From Maylandia zebra (lineage: Eukaryota; Chordata; Actinopteri; Cichliformes; Cichlidae), in NCBI RefSeq assembly GCF_041146795.1, contig NC_135177.1, forward strand, positions 6,502,560-6,566,559: 64,000 bases of DNA. The letters run 5' to 3'. The first letter of the stretch is position 1, and the number at the start of each line of letters is the position of its first letter. Below, in pieces: positions 1 through 11,151 of the stretch. The translations under genes were made by a program, and so were the position numbers. Under the pieces are notes generated by a model. It was given only the letters and a program-made list of their open reading frames with translations, was not told the origin of the DNA and made no database searches.

Positions 1-718
1 AAGTAGTTCCAGCAGCATAAAGAGAGACCTTATCTGACTCAGGCTCTAACACTGGTGTAAAATCAATGCTGCACATTTCATTTCCTGCACAAATCATAAC
101 AAAAGCAAAAGAAATCGATGCATATTACCACCCAGCTTCAGTTCCCACAGACAAAGTTAATGCAGGATAAAATTCCTGCCAGCTTCTTTCATGACTGAGT
201 GCAGGTGTCGCTGCACAGCTTTGAGGCAGAAGCTTATGTGACAACTTTGCTGTACAGTGTGTTTACTGAGCTGCAGAGTTTAAAATCAGCAAAGTGTGTA
301 CTAGGGGGCTGCAGACTTGCTGATGACGTACAAGTTTAGAATATAATGCAGTGCGATTTATGGATTTGGATGAAGCTGCTGGTCAAGTCTGACAATAAAG
401 AAATAAACAAATAAATCTTGTCCAAATATGACGTTTATCATGCTGCTGCAACATCTACACTGATTTTCAGTAGATTCACTTCACTTTGTAACACAGATTT
501 CACACAAACATCATACAGATATCTGAGAGGATAACAATAATAATAATAATAAATTAGTGACAGTGATAAAATCATAGGTTCTGGTCATCCCGTAATATCA
601 TCTAATTATGTATCTGCGTTGGCTTTGATAAAAGAGATAATTAAAACACAGGATGCCTTTTGAGCTGTGCTGGAAATACATAAAAAGTGGGGAAGACAGA
701 GATTCAAAAATGACTCAC
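1..718. other. Left-edge non-coding DNA
   Basis: I see no gene or recognisable transposon here. It is AT-rich with a short AAT run at about 533-552. If the minus-strand exon at 719-1040 is real, this is the start of its first intron. Confidence 0.4.
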
Positions 719-1040
719 CTCTAGCGGTATCTGTGATTCAAATCTTTTCCACCTCAGATGGACTGGATGGTGCCTCTGTGGAGCATCAGATCGGTGGGTT
801 TACGCAACGTGAGAGTGGAGATGCTGAGCTGTGAGAGAGAGGGAGCGGGCGAGAGAGAAAGAGAGAAGGAGAAGAAGAGAGAGAGAGGGGAAGGAAGAGA
901 GAGCGAGGGAGAGAGAGGAGGGATAAGGAACTCCCTCTTTAGCTCTGACAGTGTTGACACGACACGCAGCCACTTTCAGCGATTTCCAGCCTGCTCTCGC
1001 TCACAGCGGGCTGGTGGCAGCAGCAGCCAGCAGCACTGAG
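719..1040 (-). other. Candidate 5' UTR first exon of a minus-strand gene
   Basis: Read on the minus strand, this stretch is CT-rich and comparatively rich in CpG. It has CTG/GCTGCC clusters at its start and ends at a strong splice donor, GAG|GTGAGT, with the last exon base at 719. That is the look of a non-coding vertebrate first exon. A short frame (positions 754-960) is open on this strand, but it is low-complexity Ser/Pro/Leu sequence and I do not believe it is a protein. The rest of the gene would lie left of the window. No homology can be assigned. The alternative is a plain purine/pyrimidine repeat with a chance GT. Confidence 0.3.
831..925. repeat. Purine-rich GA simple repeat
   Basis: About 95 bases are almost pure G and A on the + strand, dominated by GAGA and AGAAG units. 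Such polypurine tracts can form H-DNA and are common in vertebrate 5' UTRs. It sits inside the candidate first exon. Confidence 0.8.
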
Positions 1041-2095
1041 CTTCCCACATGCTGATGAAGATCGTGTATGTGAGAAGCTCCATCTTTCAGTGCTTACTGT
1101 AGATGTGACTTGATGTAGGTCAGCAGTGCTGTGATAATGAAATGAAGTTGATATTTCAATGCAACTTCTGAATGATTTTTAGTGCTGTTGTTGGGTTACA
1201 CTTCAAGTCAATGCAAGTGCATACTGTATCCTTCTGGGAGGGGGTTTAGAGTCCAAATCAGTGCACATACACCTCCTCTCTCCTGTAGGAACAGACCTGC
1301 ACTGCAGCTATGTTACTGAAGCAAAAGAAGCAAACAAAATACTAAATGCATGTTTCTGTGGGCTTTTAGTTTGATCTGCGATTTGTCTAACTTGAGGTTC
1401 AATCTTTTAATCTACTGCATATATTGTACAAGTTGTTTTATACTTTAGGATTTTCCATTTTCTGTTAATTTATTGCTTTTCCACTTTAGATTGCAAAAAT
1501 AGCTGAGAGAAGTGTTGCTACCCATGGAAATGCTTCAAGACATGAAGGCAGCGATAATTACATGGGTTTATATAGTGACGTGATTTGATTGGTACCTCCT
1601 ACAGAAGCCGTTCTTGTTTGAAAACAAAGAAACTGATCTTCTTTTGAAACAGTACCTACAGATGGAAGCAAGCAGACCATATTTATTCATATGGGACTAT
1701 TCAAAAACAAGATCAACAAACTTTTTCAAAAGCCAGTACACAATGTACAAAACTAAAAACCAATACAGAATGTACACATTAAGAAAAGTAACAAAAGAAA
1801 TAACATGGAGGAATTTTTAAAAAAAATAATTTTTTTGCAGTAAAAATATGCATTAAAGGACCTGAGATGGTCAGTCCAGTGGGGTACCTTTAGGACCACT
1901 GAGCTCGCCTGCAGCCCTAACCACAACGCTGATATGATTAAGTGGTTAAGGATTTGGATGTCTGTGGAATGTATTCAAGCTTCTCATGTGATGCCATGCA
2001 CACATTGCTTGAAACTGCGGTCATGCTGTTTTAGGCACAGTGACTGGGGGTTGTCATCCATCCTGACACAAAATACAGATAAGCATCCAAAGTTT
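1041..2095. other. Non-coding DNA, no features recognised
   Basis: I find no coding exon or recognisable repeat between the candidate exon and the Tc1 element. Small open frames here (for example 1614-1820 and 1934-2143) are AT-rich with no domain-like composition. Confidence 0.4.
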
Positions 2096-3690
2096 AAAGT
2101 ATTTAGTCAGCCACCGATTGTGCAAGTTCCCCACTTAAAATGATGACAGAGGTCAGTAATTTGCACCAGAGGTACACTTCAACTGTGAGAGACAGAATGT
2201 GAAAAAAAAATCCATGAATCCACATGGTAGGATTTGTAAAGAATTTATTCGTAAATTAGGGTGGAAAATAAGTATTTGGTCACCTCAAACAAGGAAAATC
2301 TCTGGCTCTCACAGACCTGTAACGTCTTCTGTAAGAAGCTTTTCTGTCCCCCACTCGTTACCTGTATGAATGGCACCTGTTTGAACTCATCATCTGTATA
2401 AAAGACACCTGTCCACAGCCTCAAACAGTCAGACTCCAAACTCCGCCATGGCCAAGACCAAAGAGCTTTCGAAGGACACCAGGAAAAGTATTGTAGACCT
2501 GCACCAGACTGGGAAGAGTGAATCTACAATAGGCAAGCAGCTTGGTGTGAAAAAATCAACTGTGGGAGCAATCATCAGAAAATGGAAGACATACAAGACC
2601 ACTGATAATCTCCCTCGATCTGGGGCTCCACGCAAGATCTCATCCCGTGGGGTCAAAATGATCATGAGAACGGTGAGCAAAGATCCCAGAACCACACGGG
2701 GGGACCTGGTGAATGACCTGCAGAGAGCTGGGACCAAAGTAACAAAGGTCACCATCAGTAACACACTACAACGGCAGGGAATCAAATCCCGCAGTGCCAG
2801 ACGTGTTCCGCTGCTGAAGCCAGTGCATGTCCAGGCCCGTCTGAAGTTTGCCAGAGAGCACATGGATGATACAGCAGAGGATTGGGAGAATGTCATGTGG
2901 TCAGATGAAACCAAAGTAGAACTTTTTGGTATAAACTCAACTCGTCGTGTTTGGAGGAAGAAGAATACTGAGTTGCATCCCAAGAACACCATACCTACTG
3001 TGAAGCATGGGGGTGGAAACATCATGCTATGGGGCTGTTTTTCTGCCAAGGGGACAGGATGACTGATCCGTGTTAAGGACAGAATGAATGGGGCCATGTA
3101 TCGTGAGATTTTGAGCCAAAACCTCTTTCCATCAGTGAGAACTTTGAAGATGAAACGAGGCTGGGTCTTCCAACATGACAATGATCCAAAACACACCGCC
3201 CGGGCAACCTAGGAGTGGCTCCGTAAGAAGCATTTGAAAGTCCTGGAGTGGCCTAGCCAGTCTCCAGACCTCAACCCCATAGAAAATCTGTGGCGGGAGT
3301 TGAAAGTCCGTGTTGCTCGGCGACAGCCCCAAAACATCACTGCTCTCGAGAAGATCTGCATGGAGGAATGGGCCAAAATACCAGCTACTGTGTGTGCAAA
3401 CCTGGTAAAGACCGATAGTAAACATTTGACCTCTGTTATTGCCAACAAAGGTTATGTTACAAAGTATTGAGTTGTATTTTTGTTATTGACCAAATACTTA
3501 TTTTCCACCCTGATTTACGAATAAATTCTTTACAAATCCTACCATGTGGATTCATGGATTTTTTTTTTTTTCACATTCTGTCTCTCACAGTTGAAGTGTA
3601 CCTCTGGTGCAAATTACTGACCTCTGTCATCATTTTAGGTGGGGGAACTTGCACAATCGGTGGCTGACTAAATACTTTTTTGCCCCACTG
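2096..3690 (+). mobile_element. Tc1-like transposon with long terminal inverted repeats (inactive)
   Basis: A cut-and-paste DNA transposon of the Tc1/mariner superfamily. The left end (2096-2282) and right end (3488-3690) are near-identical inverted repeats of about 190-200 bp. They enclose a transposase reading frame with a TATA-like GTATAAAAG box shortly upstream. The right end finishes in CCCACTG followed by TA, the usual target dinucleotide. At the left end the last ~12 bases of the repeat are missing or decayed: matching begins inside the TIR at AAAGTATTTAG. The element is therefore damaged both at its left tip and in its gene. The high similarity of the two ends suggests a moderately young insertion. 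Confidence 0.93.
2448..3470 (+). pseudogene. Tc1-like DD34E transposase, two in-frame stops
   Basis: The frame stays open over 340 codons except for two nonsense codons, TGA at 3060-3062 and TAG at 3210-3212. There is no frameshift. The N-terminal ~110 residues hold the paired helix-turn-helix DNA-binding region. The catalytic triad is complete: Asp153 (WSDE), Asp244 (HDND) and Glu279 (PIENLW), with 34 residues between the last two, the classic DD34E spacing. The length matches the usual ~340 residues of Tc1 transposases. The start is the ATG in a CCATGGCC context just after the promoter-like region. Two point stops in an otherwise clean frame mean it cannot make full-length enzyme; mutational decay is the simplest explanation. 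Confidence 0.93.
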
Positions 3691-3950
3691 TATGCTGTTA
3701 GTGATTACAATGAAATGGTTAGAGCTTAACTGATATTGAAGTTCAATCAAGAAATTAAATGTTGTGCTTTAAGTCATGACGATCAATATTTAGAACACAG
3801 CTTTTAATACAGTGAGGAATCCCTCCAACAGAAAAAGGCTTTACTCTTCAACCACTGGTCATTTCTAATCCAGAATAAATATGAAAACAAACTATGAGTT
3901 TATACTATGACTAAATCTGTACTGGTACACTTTATCGTCCTTAACCATCC

Positions 3951-3952
<2 letters not shown>

Positions 3953-4018
<66 letters not shown>
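3953..4018. repeat. (CA)n microsatellite
   Basis: A pure CA dinucleotide run of about 33 units. Arrays this long and uninterrupted are normally highly length-polymorphic in fish. Confidence 0.98.
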
Positions 4019-4019
<1 letters not shown>

Positions 4020-6720
4020 CTCATTCACCCAATCACAAACACATTCATACAGCCTTTTTATCCATGCCTAAAGCGGCTTTTTGCTTGCAATCATAAGGAA
4101 ATGTTGCAGATGTGCTGGTTTTCAGTCAGGCTTGATAACATAGTTTAAGTGTACAGGATTCTCTACAGTCGTGTTCTGAATGTGCAAAAGGTTTCAGAGA
4201 CAGGCAGAAGTCTTGTTTAGTTTGTAGTCAATTATTTTGTTTTATGGCCATTATTTGTACAGTGTTCTCAAATAAATATTAAAAATTACTGTAGAGAAAA
4301 ATCAATATCATTATCAACAAACACATTCTTTATGTAAGTTCAAGGTGTATATAAATTAAAATAAGTGAAAGAACAGGTGAAACATGCACATTTAAAGAAG
4401 TTATTTCCCCCAAAAAAGACAGAATAGATTGATATTAGACAGAACTGTCAACTCATTTCCTTTCAAACCTGGTCTCAGGCAAATGCAAAACAGAACAGTA
4501 AATCAAGCCAATACGTGCAGCAGGGATTACAGCAGGGAATAGCAAGAGTAGCTACTCAAGAGCAATACAGATTACCTGAGAGCCTGGCTGCATTAAAGTG
4601 CAGCACTTATTAATTAGTTATTTTATTTTTGTGTTTGAAAACAAGTTCACCATGAACTGATGTAGATCAGATACAAAAAGCGACAAAAATATCACAGAAT
4701 ACAGGATAATTGAAACGTCAATGAAGCGGCTTTCTACTGGGAAAATACACCAAAATGCAAAACCTCATCCCGTGGTTTAGTTTTTTGTACACGGTAATCA
4801 GGAAGAGGAAACAGACTGTCCTTGGCAATACCAATGTGGAGAAATGACAGTGCAATAAATAAAATCTCTGTTCTTTTTTGTCCCTTTGATGGTGGTGTAC
4901 TGCATAAAAAATAAACAGCAGCCCATTGAGTCATTCGACATCCCAATTAAAGTATATGGTTTTGTAGAACAGACATCACCTTTGTCGGCTTGCATTGGTG
5001 ACTAAATCTAAAATTCTGCCAATTTAAATAATGATTGATTGTATTTGTTTTTTGGGTTATTTTTTCCCTCCTTGCACATGTCCCAGCATGCATGCAGGTA
5101 AATGTGAGTACAAAGAAGCAAGCATATCGATTCGAGGTCTATTCCAGGAAGGTCACATTTTTTTCTGTATATGATTATTTAACTTTGTTCACTTGTATTT
5201 ACATTTCTATTTATTTTATTTTGCTTTTTTGCATGTTGTTTTTATCCGATTGTTCCTTATCAGATCCACTCCTGCATGTGATGGGGACATTAGCATTTCC
5301 TTATGAATGACCTACATGACACTGCTCAAATATTACAGAGCTAAAAATATGCTTTATCATGTGGCTGAATGCAGTTTCTTTGAACGCTGTATTCTGTAAA
5401 TCAAGAAATATATTACAGACGTTTACAAAGCAGTGCAAACAGCCTCAGGTCTTCTGCCAGAGTATGGGGCTTTTTTTCCCCCTTCAACAAAAAGTCCCTT
5501 GAAGATGTATAACTGTGACCAAAAATACCAAGAAAAAGTCTCACTGAAGGATTATATGATGCAGAGACACATTTAGTGTTGTAAAAGCATGTGCTACATG
5601 ATTTCTTTGACTGACTGAGCTTTTTCTTTGAAAACTATTTTAGTAAGTGCAGCAGATTGGCTGCTCTCACTGATTAGAAATTGTGCTTTCTGGTAATTAA
5701 TGTTATTGAACTCCAGTCAAATTTTGCTTAACTTGTTCGAACACCACAAGTTACAACTCTAATGCACCTATAACAATAATGGATGACTGATCCGTCTTCT
5801 TCCCCCAATGTGTTGGCACTGAATCCTCTCCACTTCAACCAAATTCTGTTCAATTTGGATTAGCGGCTAATAGAAAACACCCTGACTGCAGTAATTATGG
5901 CATTTTCTATAAGATATTCTATAATTGATACATGTATATTTGTGCATACATGTATCACTCTGCTAAATCCATTAAATTGAAGATGTATTCGAGGGGGTTT
6001 CTAAGGTGGCTTCATTAACCATGTTTTAGCATTTCCATACTAATTTGGTTAAGGAGATATGCATGCAAAGCCTACCAATGAGCTGTTTACTTTTTAAACT
6101 ATTAAGCTCCAAAGGAGCACTATAGGGCAATTTAATTATCTAACAGTGCAGAAGAGAGATGTTAATTTTTTCACTCTGTCTTTTCAAGTGGTGAGTCATC
6201 AAACTTTTTCTTCTCTTTGGATTTTGTTTCACAGCAACAAAGCAAATGTCAGCGCTTCTACCTTTTTCAGCATGAAAAACATCAAAACTGTGTTAATACT
6301 TGAAACGTGCTCGTGGACGGTCTTTAACACTGGCATGTCAGAAGCATCCTTTATGTAAACAACTTCCTCATCATCCACAATTAACCAGAGCTCCTTAAAC
6401 ATGACGGCTTTCATCGAACCATTCAGCATGTTGGGTTTAATCCATGAATACTTAGATACAAAAGCCTTTACCTTATGAAATACTGTGGATTCTACACTAT
6501 TTAAATAAAAGAAGGTCACAAGCAAGCCAGAGAACCCCAGAGATTTACTCACTATCTCACCGAGCCTTTCCTGTGTGATCCTTCTAATCTACTTGCACTT
6601 CAACGTTTGAAATGGTAAAATTATTATTTTAAGTTTGATTTTTTCTGACTTTATTGCTTCTTACAAAGTGGACTCCATACTACTTGAAGGATACAGGAAA
6701 CGCTGACTGGTCAAACTGTT
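4019..6720. other. Non-coding DNA, single-copy-looking
   Basis: AT-rich sequence without a recognisable exon or transposon. Short open frames on both strands (for example 5035-5310 and 6229-6552) lack domain-like composition and supporting splice sites. Confidence 0.4.
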
Positions 6721-6724
6721 CAAC

Positions 6725-7012
6725 TCCACCACCCGGGGTTGTTCTGAGTGGAGTTTGCATGTTCTCCCCACGTGCACGGGTTCTCTTCAGGTACTGCAGC
6801 TCCCCAATCTGAAGACATGCAGTTAGTGGGGTTAGGTTAATTGGTGACTAAATTGCCCATAGGAGTGAATGCGAGTGAAAATGATTGTGTCTCTTTGTGT
6901 TAGTCCTGTAACCTTGGCGACCTGTCCAGGGCAAGCCCTATGATAGCTGGGATAGACTCCAGCCATCCTGTGACCCCGATAAGCACGAGTGGAAGAGAAT
7001 AGATGTATGGAT
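6725..7012 (+). mobile_element. tRNA-derived SINE, 5' truncated (HE/V-type fish SINE body)
   Basis: The body matches, block by block, the SINE at 55762-56157. Shared blocks are GGAGTTTGCATGTTCTCCCC, GGTTAATTGGTGACT, CGACCTGTCCAGGG and GATAGCTGGGATAG. It ends in the GAATAGATGTATGG-type tail. The tRNA-like head is absent, which is normal for 5'-truncated retroposed copies. Confidence 0.8.
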
Positions 7013-7039
7013 TTCTTATTGCTTTGTCTGAAATGCTAA

Positions 7040-7981
7040 TGTAACACATAGGGGGGCTAAAGCAGTCACACCAGAATGTCCTGCTAAACAGAAAGATTCT
7101 TTAAAATACAAGGGGGAGCAAGCGAGTCAGATACCCAGGGCACAGAGATGAAGCAGGTCTGATCATAAACAGTTTATTACTAGGCCAGGGAGCACAAATA
7201 AAAACACCCTTAAAATGTACGTAATAAAATCTACTAAAACTAAATAAAAAAAAATTCTAAAACCCGTAAAACTACCATTTTCTACATTCACAAAAAAACC
7301 CTGCTATAATTATGCCACATGTTCATTATGGGTCCATCAGCAGGCCAGGAATTCCTTCCTTAGAGCAGAGTCCAGGCCAGCCTCGTCTTCGGCAGACAAG
7401 GAAGAGGCTCCCATCTTCTTGTCCTTCCACTGGCACATCACATCCCTGCCCAGCTTGCGTTCTGCACCCGAACCCATCATTCGACCACCGCCACAGCTCC
7501 CCTTGTGTCGGTGTCCTGTAAAATAACAAATAGGGGCCAGAACAATGGTCCCAGAAGCGGCCCTGGCTCATGGCCATGGCGACCCTCTCCCAACCCAGCT
7601 GCACCCAGTAAACAACAGTAGAGAGGTAAACCTCTACCTTGCTGCCAAGCACACGCGTTGTCTCCTACTGTTGCCGTTCCATGAGGTCAGGACTGGGTCG
7701 CCGTGTCACACTGGCCATTTAGCATTCACCGTCCAGTCACCTTACACAGCTGATAGGCCACCTCTGGACACACCCATGCCTCAGCAGGTGGTCCCTATCA
7801 GCTAATTTGTCCCATGTGTAGCCAGTCCACAGTGGATTAAAAACGATGTCACATAAAACACTAAAAACCATGCAATAGAAACAGAATAAAACCATGCAAA
7901 TAAAACGACACTCATAAATAAACACTAAAAATCAGAATAAAAACAATATACAAGATAAATACAAATTTCCACTGTGTGACA
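7040..7981 (-). mobile_element. Solo LTR with TG...CA ends and 4-bp target duplication
   Basis: The 942-bp unit starts TGTAACAC and ends GTGTGACA, an imperfect terminal inverted repeat with TG/CA tips. It is flanked on both sides by CTAA, a 4-bp direct repeat. On the minus strand it carries AATAAA near its downstream third, so that is its likely transcription sense. No internal coding region lies beside it, so it looks like a solo LTR left by recombination between two LTRs. Superfamily cannot be assigned from the LTR alone; a 4-bp duplication fits gypsy-like or ERV-like integrases. Confidence 0.6.
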
Positions 7982-8140
7982 CTAAGACAGTTTGAAATCT
8001 TGATCGTGTTTTGGATTTGGGTCCAGGTTTTGAAAATCACATCACTGCAGGAACTTAAAAACGTATTGAAAATTGAAACATCCCTATATTAAACCGGAGC
8101 TGAGGAACTAGTTAATCCTTTCATCTTAATGAAATCTTTA

Positions 8141-8310
8141 TCAACTTAGACTACAGCAACGTCCTATTAGCTGTACTGTCAAAATATGGTGCTGGAGTCA
8201 GAGTTTGTCTATGTCCAAGAAATCTAACATTTCACACCACTACTCAGGTTACTTCATAGGCCCATTTTTAGTATGCTATAAATCACTTAATGGTTTGGGC
8301 CCCGAGTACA
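8141..8310 (+). mobile_element. Degenerate non-LTR reverse transcriptase fragment
   Basis: In shifting + frames the sequence gives LDYSNVLL and then a CYKSLNGLGPEYI-like stretch. This is the order seen near the RT C-terminus of fish LINEs (LDYCN..LL followed by YK.LN..AP.YL). It is very decayed and short, so the family cannot be named. Confidence 0.4.
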
Positions 8311-8330
8311 TCTCCCTCTCATTGGTTTAT

Positions 8331-9315
8331 TGATTTTGTGACGTGCATTGATTTTATGTTTGCCCATGTTTTTATCTTCATATTCGTTTCTTTTTTTAAT
8401 TTAGCAACACTGAGTTTATGTTGAGCAGTGTTGAGTGACACTGAACGTTAAAATAAGAAATGTTCCATTTACTTTACTTCCCTTTTTCTGGGCTGTGTTC
8501 CACTTTAGTTCACTTTATTCTGGTGGTAAAAGCGTCTATGGAGAAAACAAAGACAAATGCCTGGAATCACTCCTCTGCCACATTCTCACTGTGCTTTAGC
8601 TGATTTACTGGGCTTTGTAGCGCCGCTGCCTTTCTTCAGCTCCAGTACTCAGATGAAAGCATTGCATTTGTTGAAACAATGGCTGTTTGGAGCATGCTGA
8701 GCACAGAATTAACAGCAGATTAGGAGTTATCTTTTCAAGACTAATTTAACATGTCCCTTCTTTTCCACATTTTTCTTCAGAACCTCTCTGAGGAGCAAAA
8801 GTTGTATGTAAGTTGACGGAGGATTTTTCTATGTTTAAACGATATGTTTAGCAAATCGATTTTACTTACATTTCCTTTTTTGTACCAATGATCTGAAGAG
8901 ACTGACATTACTGTTATGTGTACAAGGTAAGCTGAGTTTGGAAACATGACAACAACCCATAAATTAATAGCCTGCAACCTGATCCCAGGTGCCAGTAGGA
9001 GAAATATTTGGAAACTTTGCACAGAAAACATATAAGTCAAAGAATTCAGGGGAAACAGAGAAGTACAAAGAATATTGATGTATAGGCTTAGGCTTGAAGA
9101 AGAATAAATTAAAGTAATGAATAATTAATTTTCTTCACAATGCTTGTTTCCTGAAAGCTTCCTCTGTAAAGGCATCAATTAGGAGTTAAAAGGTTCATTT
9201 GTCAGACTACAGTGGAAAGTGATAAAAAGAAAGCTGCTTTCATTAACTCCACAGCTCATCACATTCTCCACTCCCAGCTCGCCGCTCCTGTGGCCATGAA
9301 CATTTTAAAAGTGAG
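8331..9315. other. Non-coding DNA with possible conserved regulatory sequence
   Basis: No gene seen. Two patches have the balanced composition and transcription-factor word density typical of conserved non-coding elements. One is around 8560-8720, including an inverted SOX-like pair ATTTGTTGAAACAATGG. The other is around 9120-9290. Conservation cannot be tested here. Confidence 0.25.
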
Positions 9316-9545
9316 CACCACGACTGGTTGGAGTGAAGGAAGGAAGACAGGATAAAAGACATGTAATGATTCAATGCAGAGAGGTTTATGAACACATAGA
9401 AATACTCAGTGCATCATGGGAATCCCCCGGCATCCCACACCTATTGCAGTGTAACTAAGGGAGGATTCAGGGTCCCCTAATCCAGCCCTAACTATATGCT
9501 TTAGCAAAAAGGAAGGTTTGAAGCCTAATCTTAAAAGTAGAGATA

Positions 9546-10992
9546 CAGGGAGTGCAGAATTATTAGGCAAATGAGTATTTTGTCCACATCATCCTCTTCA
9601 TGCACGTTGTCTTACTCCAAGCTGTATAGGCTCGAAAGCCTACTACCAATTAAGCATATTAGGTGATGTGCATCTCTGTAATGAGAAGGGGTGTGGTCTA
9701 ATGACATCAACACCCTATATCAGGTGTGCATAATTATTAGGCAACGTCCTTTCCTTTGGCAAAATGGGTCAAAAGAAGGACTTGACAGGCTCAGAAAAAT
9801 CAAAAATAGTGAGATATCTTGCAGAGGGATGCAGCAGTCTCAAAATTGCAAAGCTTCTGAAGCGTGATCATCGAACAATCAAGCGTTTCATTCAAAACAG
9901 TCAACAGGGTCGCAAGAAGCGTGTGGAAAAACCAAGGCGCAAAATAACTGCCCATGAACTGAGAAAAGTCAAGCGTGCAGCTGCCAAGGTGCCACTTGCC
10001 ACCAGTTTGGCCATATTTCAGAGCTGCAACATCACTGGAGTGCCCAAAAGCACAAGGTGTGCAATACTCAGAGACATGGCCAAGGTAAGAAAGGCTGAAA
10101 GACGACCACCACTGAACAAGACACACAAGCTGAAACGTCAAGACTGGGCCAAGAAATATCTCAAGACTGGTTTTTCTAAGGTTTTATGGACTGATGAAAT
10201 GAGAGCGAGTCTTGATGGGCCAGATGGATGGGCCCGTGGCTGGATTGGTAAAGGGCAGAGAGCTCCAGTCCGACTCAGACGCCAGCAAGGTGGAGGTGGA
10301 GTACTGGTTTGGGCTGGTATCATCAAAGATGAGCTTGTGGGGCCTTCTCGGGTTGAGGATGGAGTCAAGCTCAACTCCCAGTCCTACTGCCAGTTTCTGG
10401 AAGACACCTTCTTCAAGCAGTGGTACAGGAAGAAGTCTGCATCCTTTAAGAAAAACACAATTTTCATGCAGGACAATGCTCCATCACACGCGTCCAAGTA
10501 CTCCACATCGTGGCTGGCAAGAAAGGGTATAAAAGAAGAAAAACTAATGACATGGCCACCTTGTTCACCTGATCTGGACCCCATTGAGAACCTGTGGTCC
10601 ATCATCAAATGTGAGATTTACAAGGAGGGAAAACAGTACACCTCTCTGAACAGTGTCTGGGAGGCTGTGGTTGCTGCTGCACGCAATGTTGATGGTGAAC
10701 AGATCAAAACACTGACAGAATCCATGGATGGCAGGCTTTTGAGTGTCCTTGCAAAGAAAGGTGGCTATATTGGTCGCTGATTTGTTTTTGTTTTGTTTTT
10801 GAATGTCAGAAATGTATATTTGTGAATGTGGAGATGTTATATTGGTTTCACTGGTAAAAATAAATAATTGAAATGGGTATATATTTGTTTTTTGTTAAGT
10901 TGCCTAATAATTATGCACAGTAATAGTCACCTGCACACACAGATATCCCCCTAAAATAGCTAAAACTAAAAACAAACTAAAAACTACTTCCA
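9546..10992 (+). mobile_element. Tc1/mariner-superfamily transposon, intact transposase, right end deleted
   Basis: Inserted at a TA (9544-9545) of LINE copy A. The left end has two related repeats: an outer one at 9546 (CAGGGAGTGCAGAATTATTA, then GGCAA) and an inner one at 9722-9748 (GTGTGCATAATTATTAGGCA). At the right, the inner repeat is present inverted (10897-10920), followed by ~70 bp of A/C-rich sequence. The outer repeat is absent: the element stops at 10992, where LINE sequence resumes 759 bp further along than at the left junction. One deletion removing the right tip plus adjacent LINE explains both losses. The copy should not transpose in cis but might supply transposase. Confidence 0.85.
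9764..10780 (+). CDS. Mariner/Tc1-like transposase with DD37E triad, intact frame
   Basis: A 338-residue uninterrupted reading frame from ATG to TGA, the normal length for the superfamily. Residues ~1-110 form two helix-turn-helix DNA-binding subdomains, with IAKLLKRDHRTIKRFI as the first recognition helix. A basic RKKR/KPRRK linker lies between them. The DDE nuclease domain follows: Asp144 (WTDE), Asp237 (QDNAPSH) and Glu275 (DPIENLW). There are 37 residues between the second Asp and the Glu, against 34 in classic Tc1 and in the 2448-3470 copy. The C-terminal part ends in LLSVLAKKGGYIGR. The enzyme would bind element ends and catalyse excision and TA-targeted integration in the nucleus. The open frame suggests recent insertion or recent activity of the family. 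Expression is unknown. Confidence 0.92.
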   Translation: MGQKKDLTGSEKSKIVRYLAEGCSSLKIAKLLKRDHRTIKRFIQNSQQGRKKRVEKPRRKITAHELRKVKRAAAKVPLATSLAIFQSCNITGVPKSTRCAILRDMAKVRKAERRPPLNKTHKLKRQDWAKKYLKTGFSKVLWTDEMRASLDGPDGWARGWIGKGQRAPVRLRRQQGGGGVLVWAGIIKDELVGPSRVEDGVKLNSQSYCQFLEDTFFKQWYRKKSASFKKNTIFMQDNAPSHASKYSTSWLARKGIKEEKLMTWPPCSPDLDPIENLWSIIKCEIYKEGKQYTSLNSVWEAVVAAARNVDGEQIKTLTESMDGRLLSVLAKKGGYIGR

Positions 10993-11151
10993 AGATAGAG
11001 CTGGGTGTCATCTGCATAGCAGTGAAAATGTATGCTATGTCTTCTAATGATGCTGCCTAAGGGAAGCATGTATAATGTAAACAGAATTGGTCCTAGCACT
11101 GAACCCTGTGGAACTCCATAATTAACCTTAGTGTGTGAAGAGGACTCTCCA

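Noticed and set aside
758..1039. + strand frame rich in Glu/Arg/Gly
   Set aside because: It is produced by the GA simple repeat, with no start context or homology.
2429..3196. 255-codon minus-strand open frame
   Set aside because: It is antisense to the Tc1 transposase. Its composition (Cys/Phe/Leu-rich) has no domain pattern, so it is a shadow frame.
3953..4018. CRISPR-like or satellite array
   Set aside because: The only regular array is a CA dinucleotide run. No repeat-spacer structure exists, and the genome is vertebrate.
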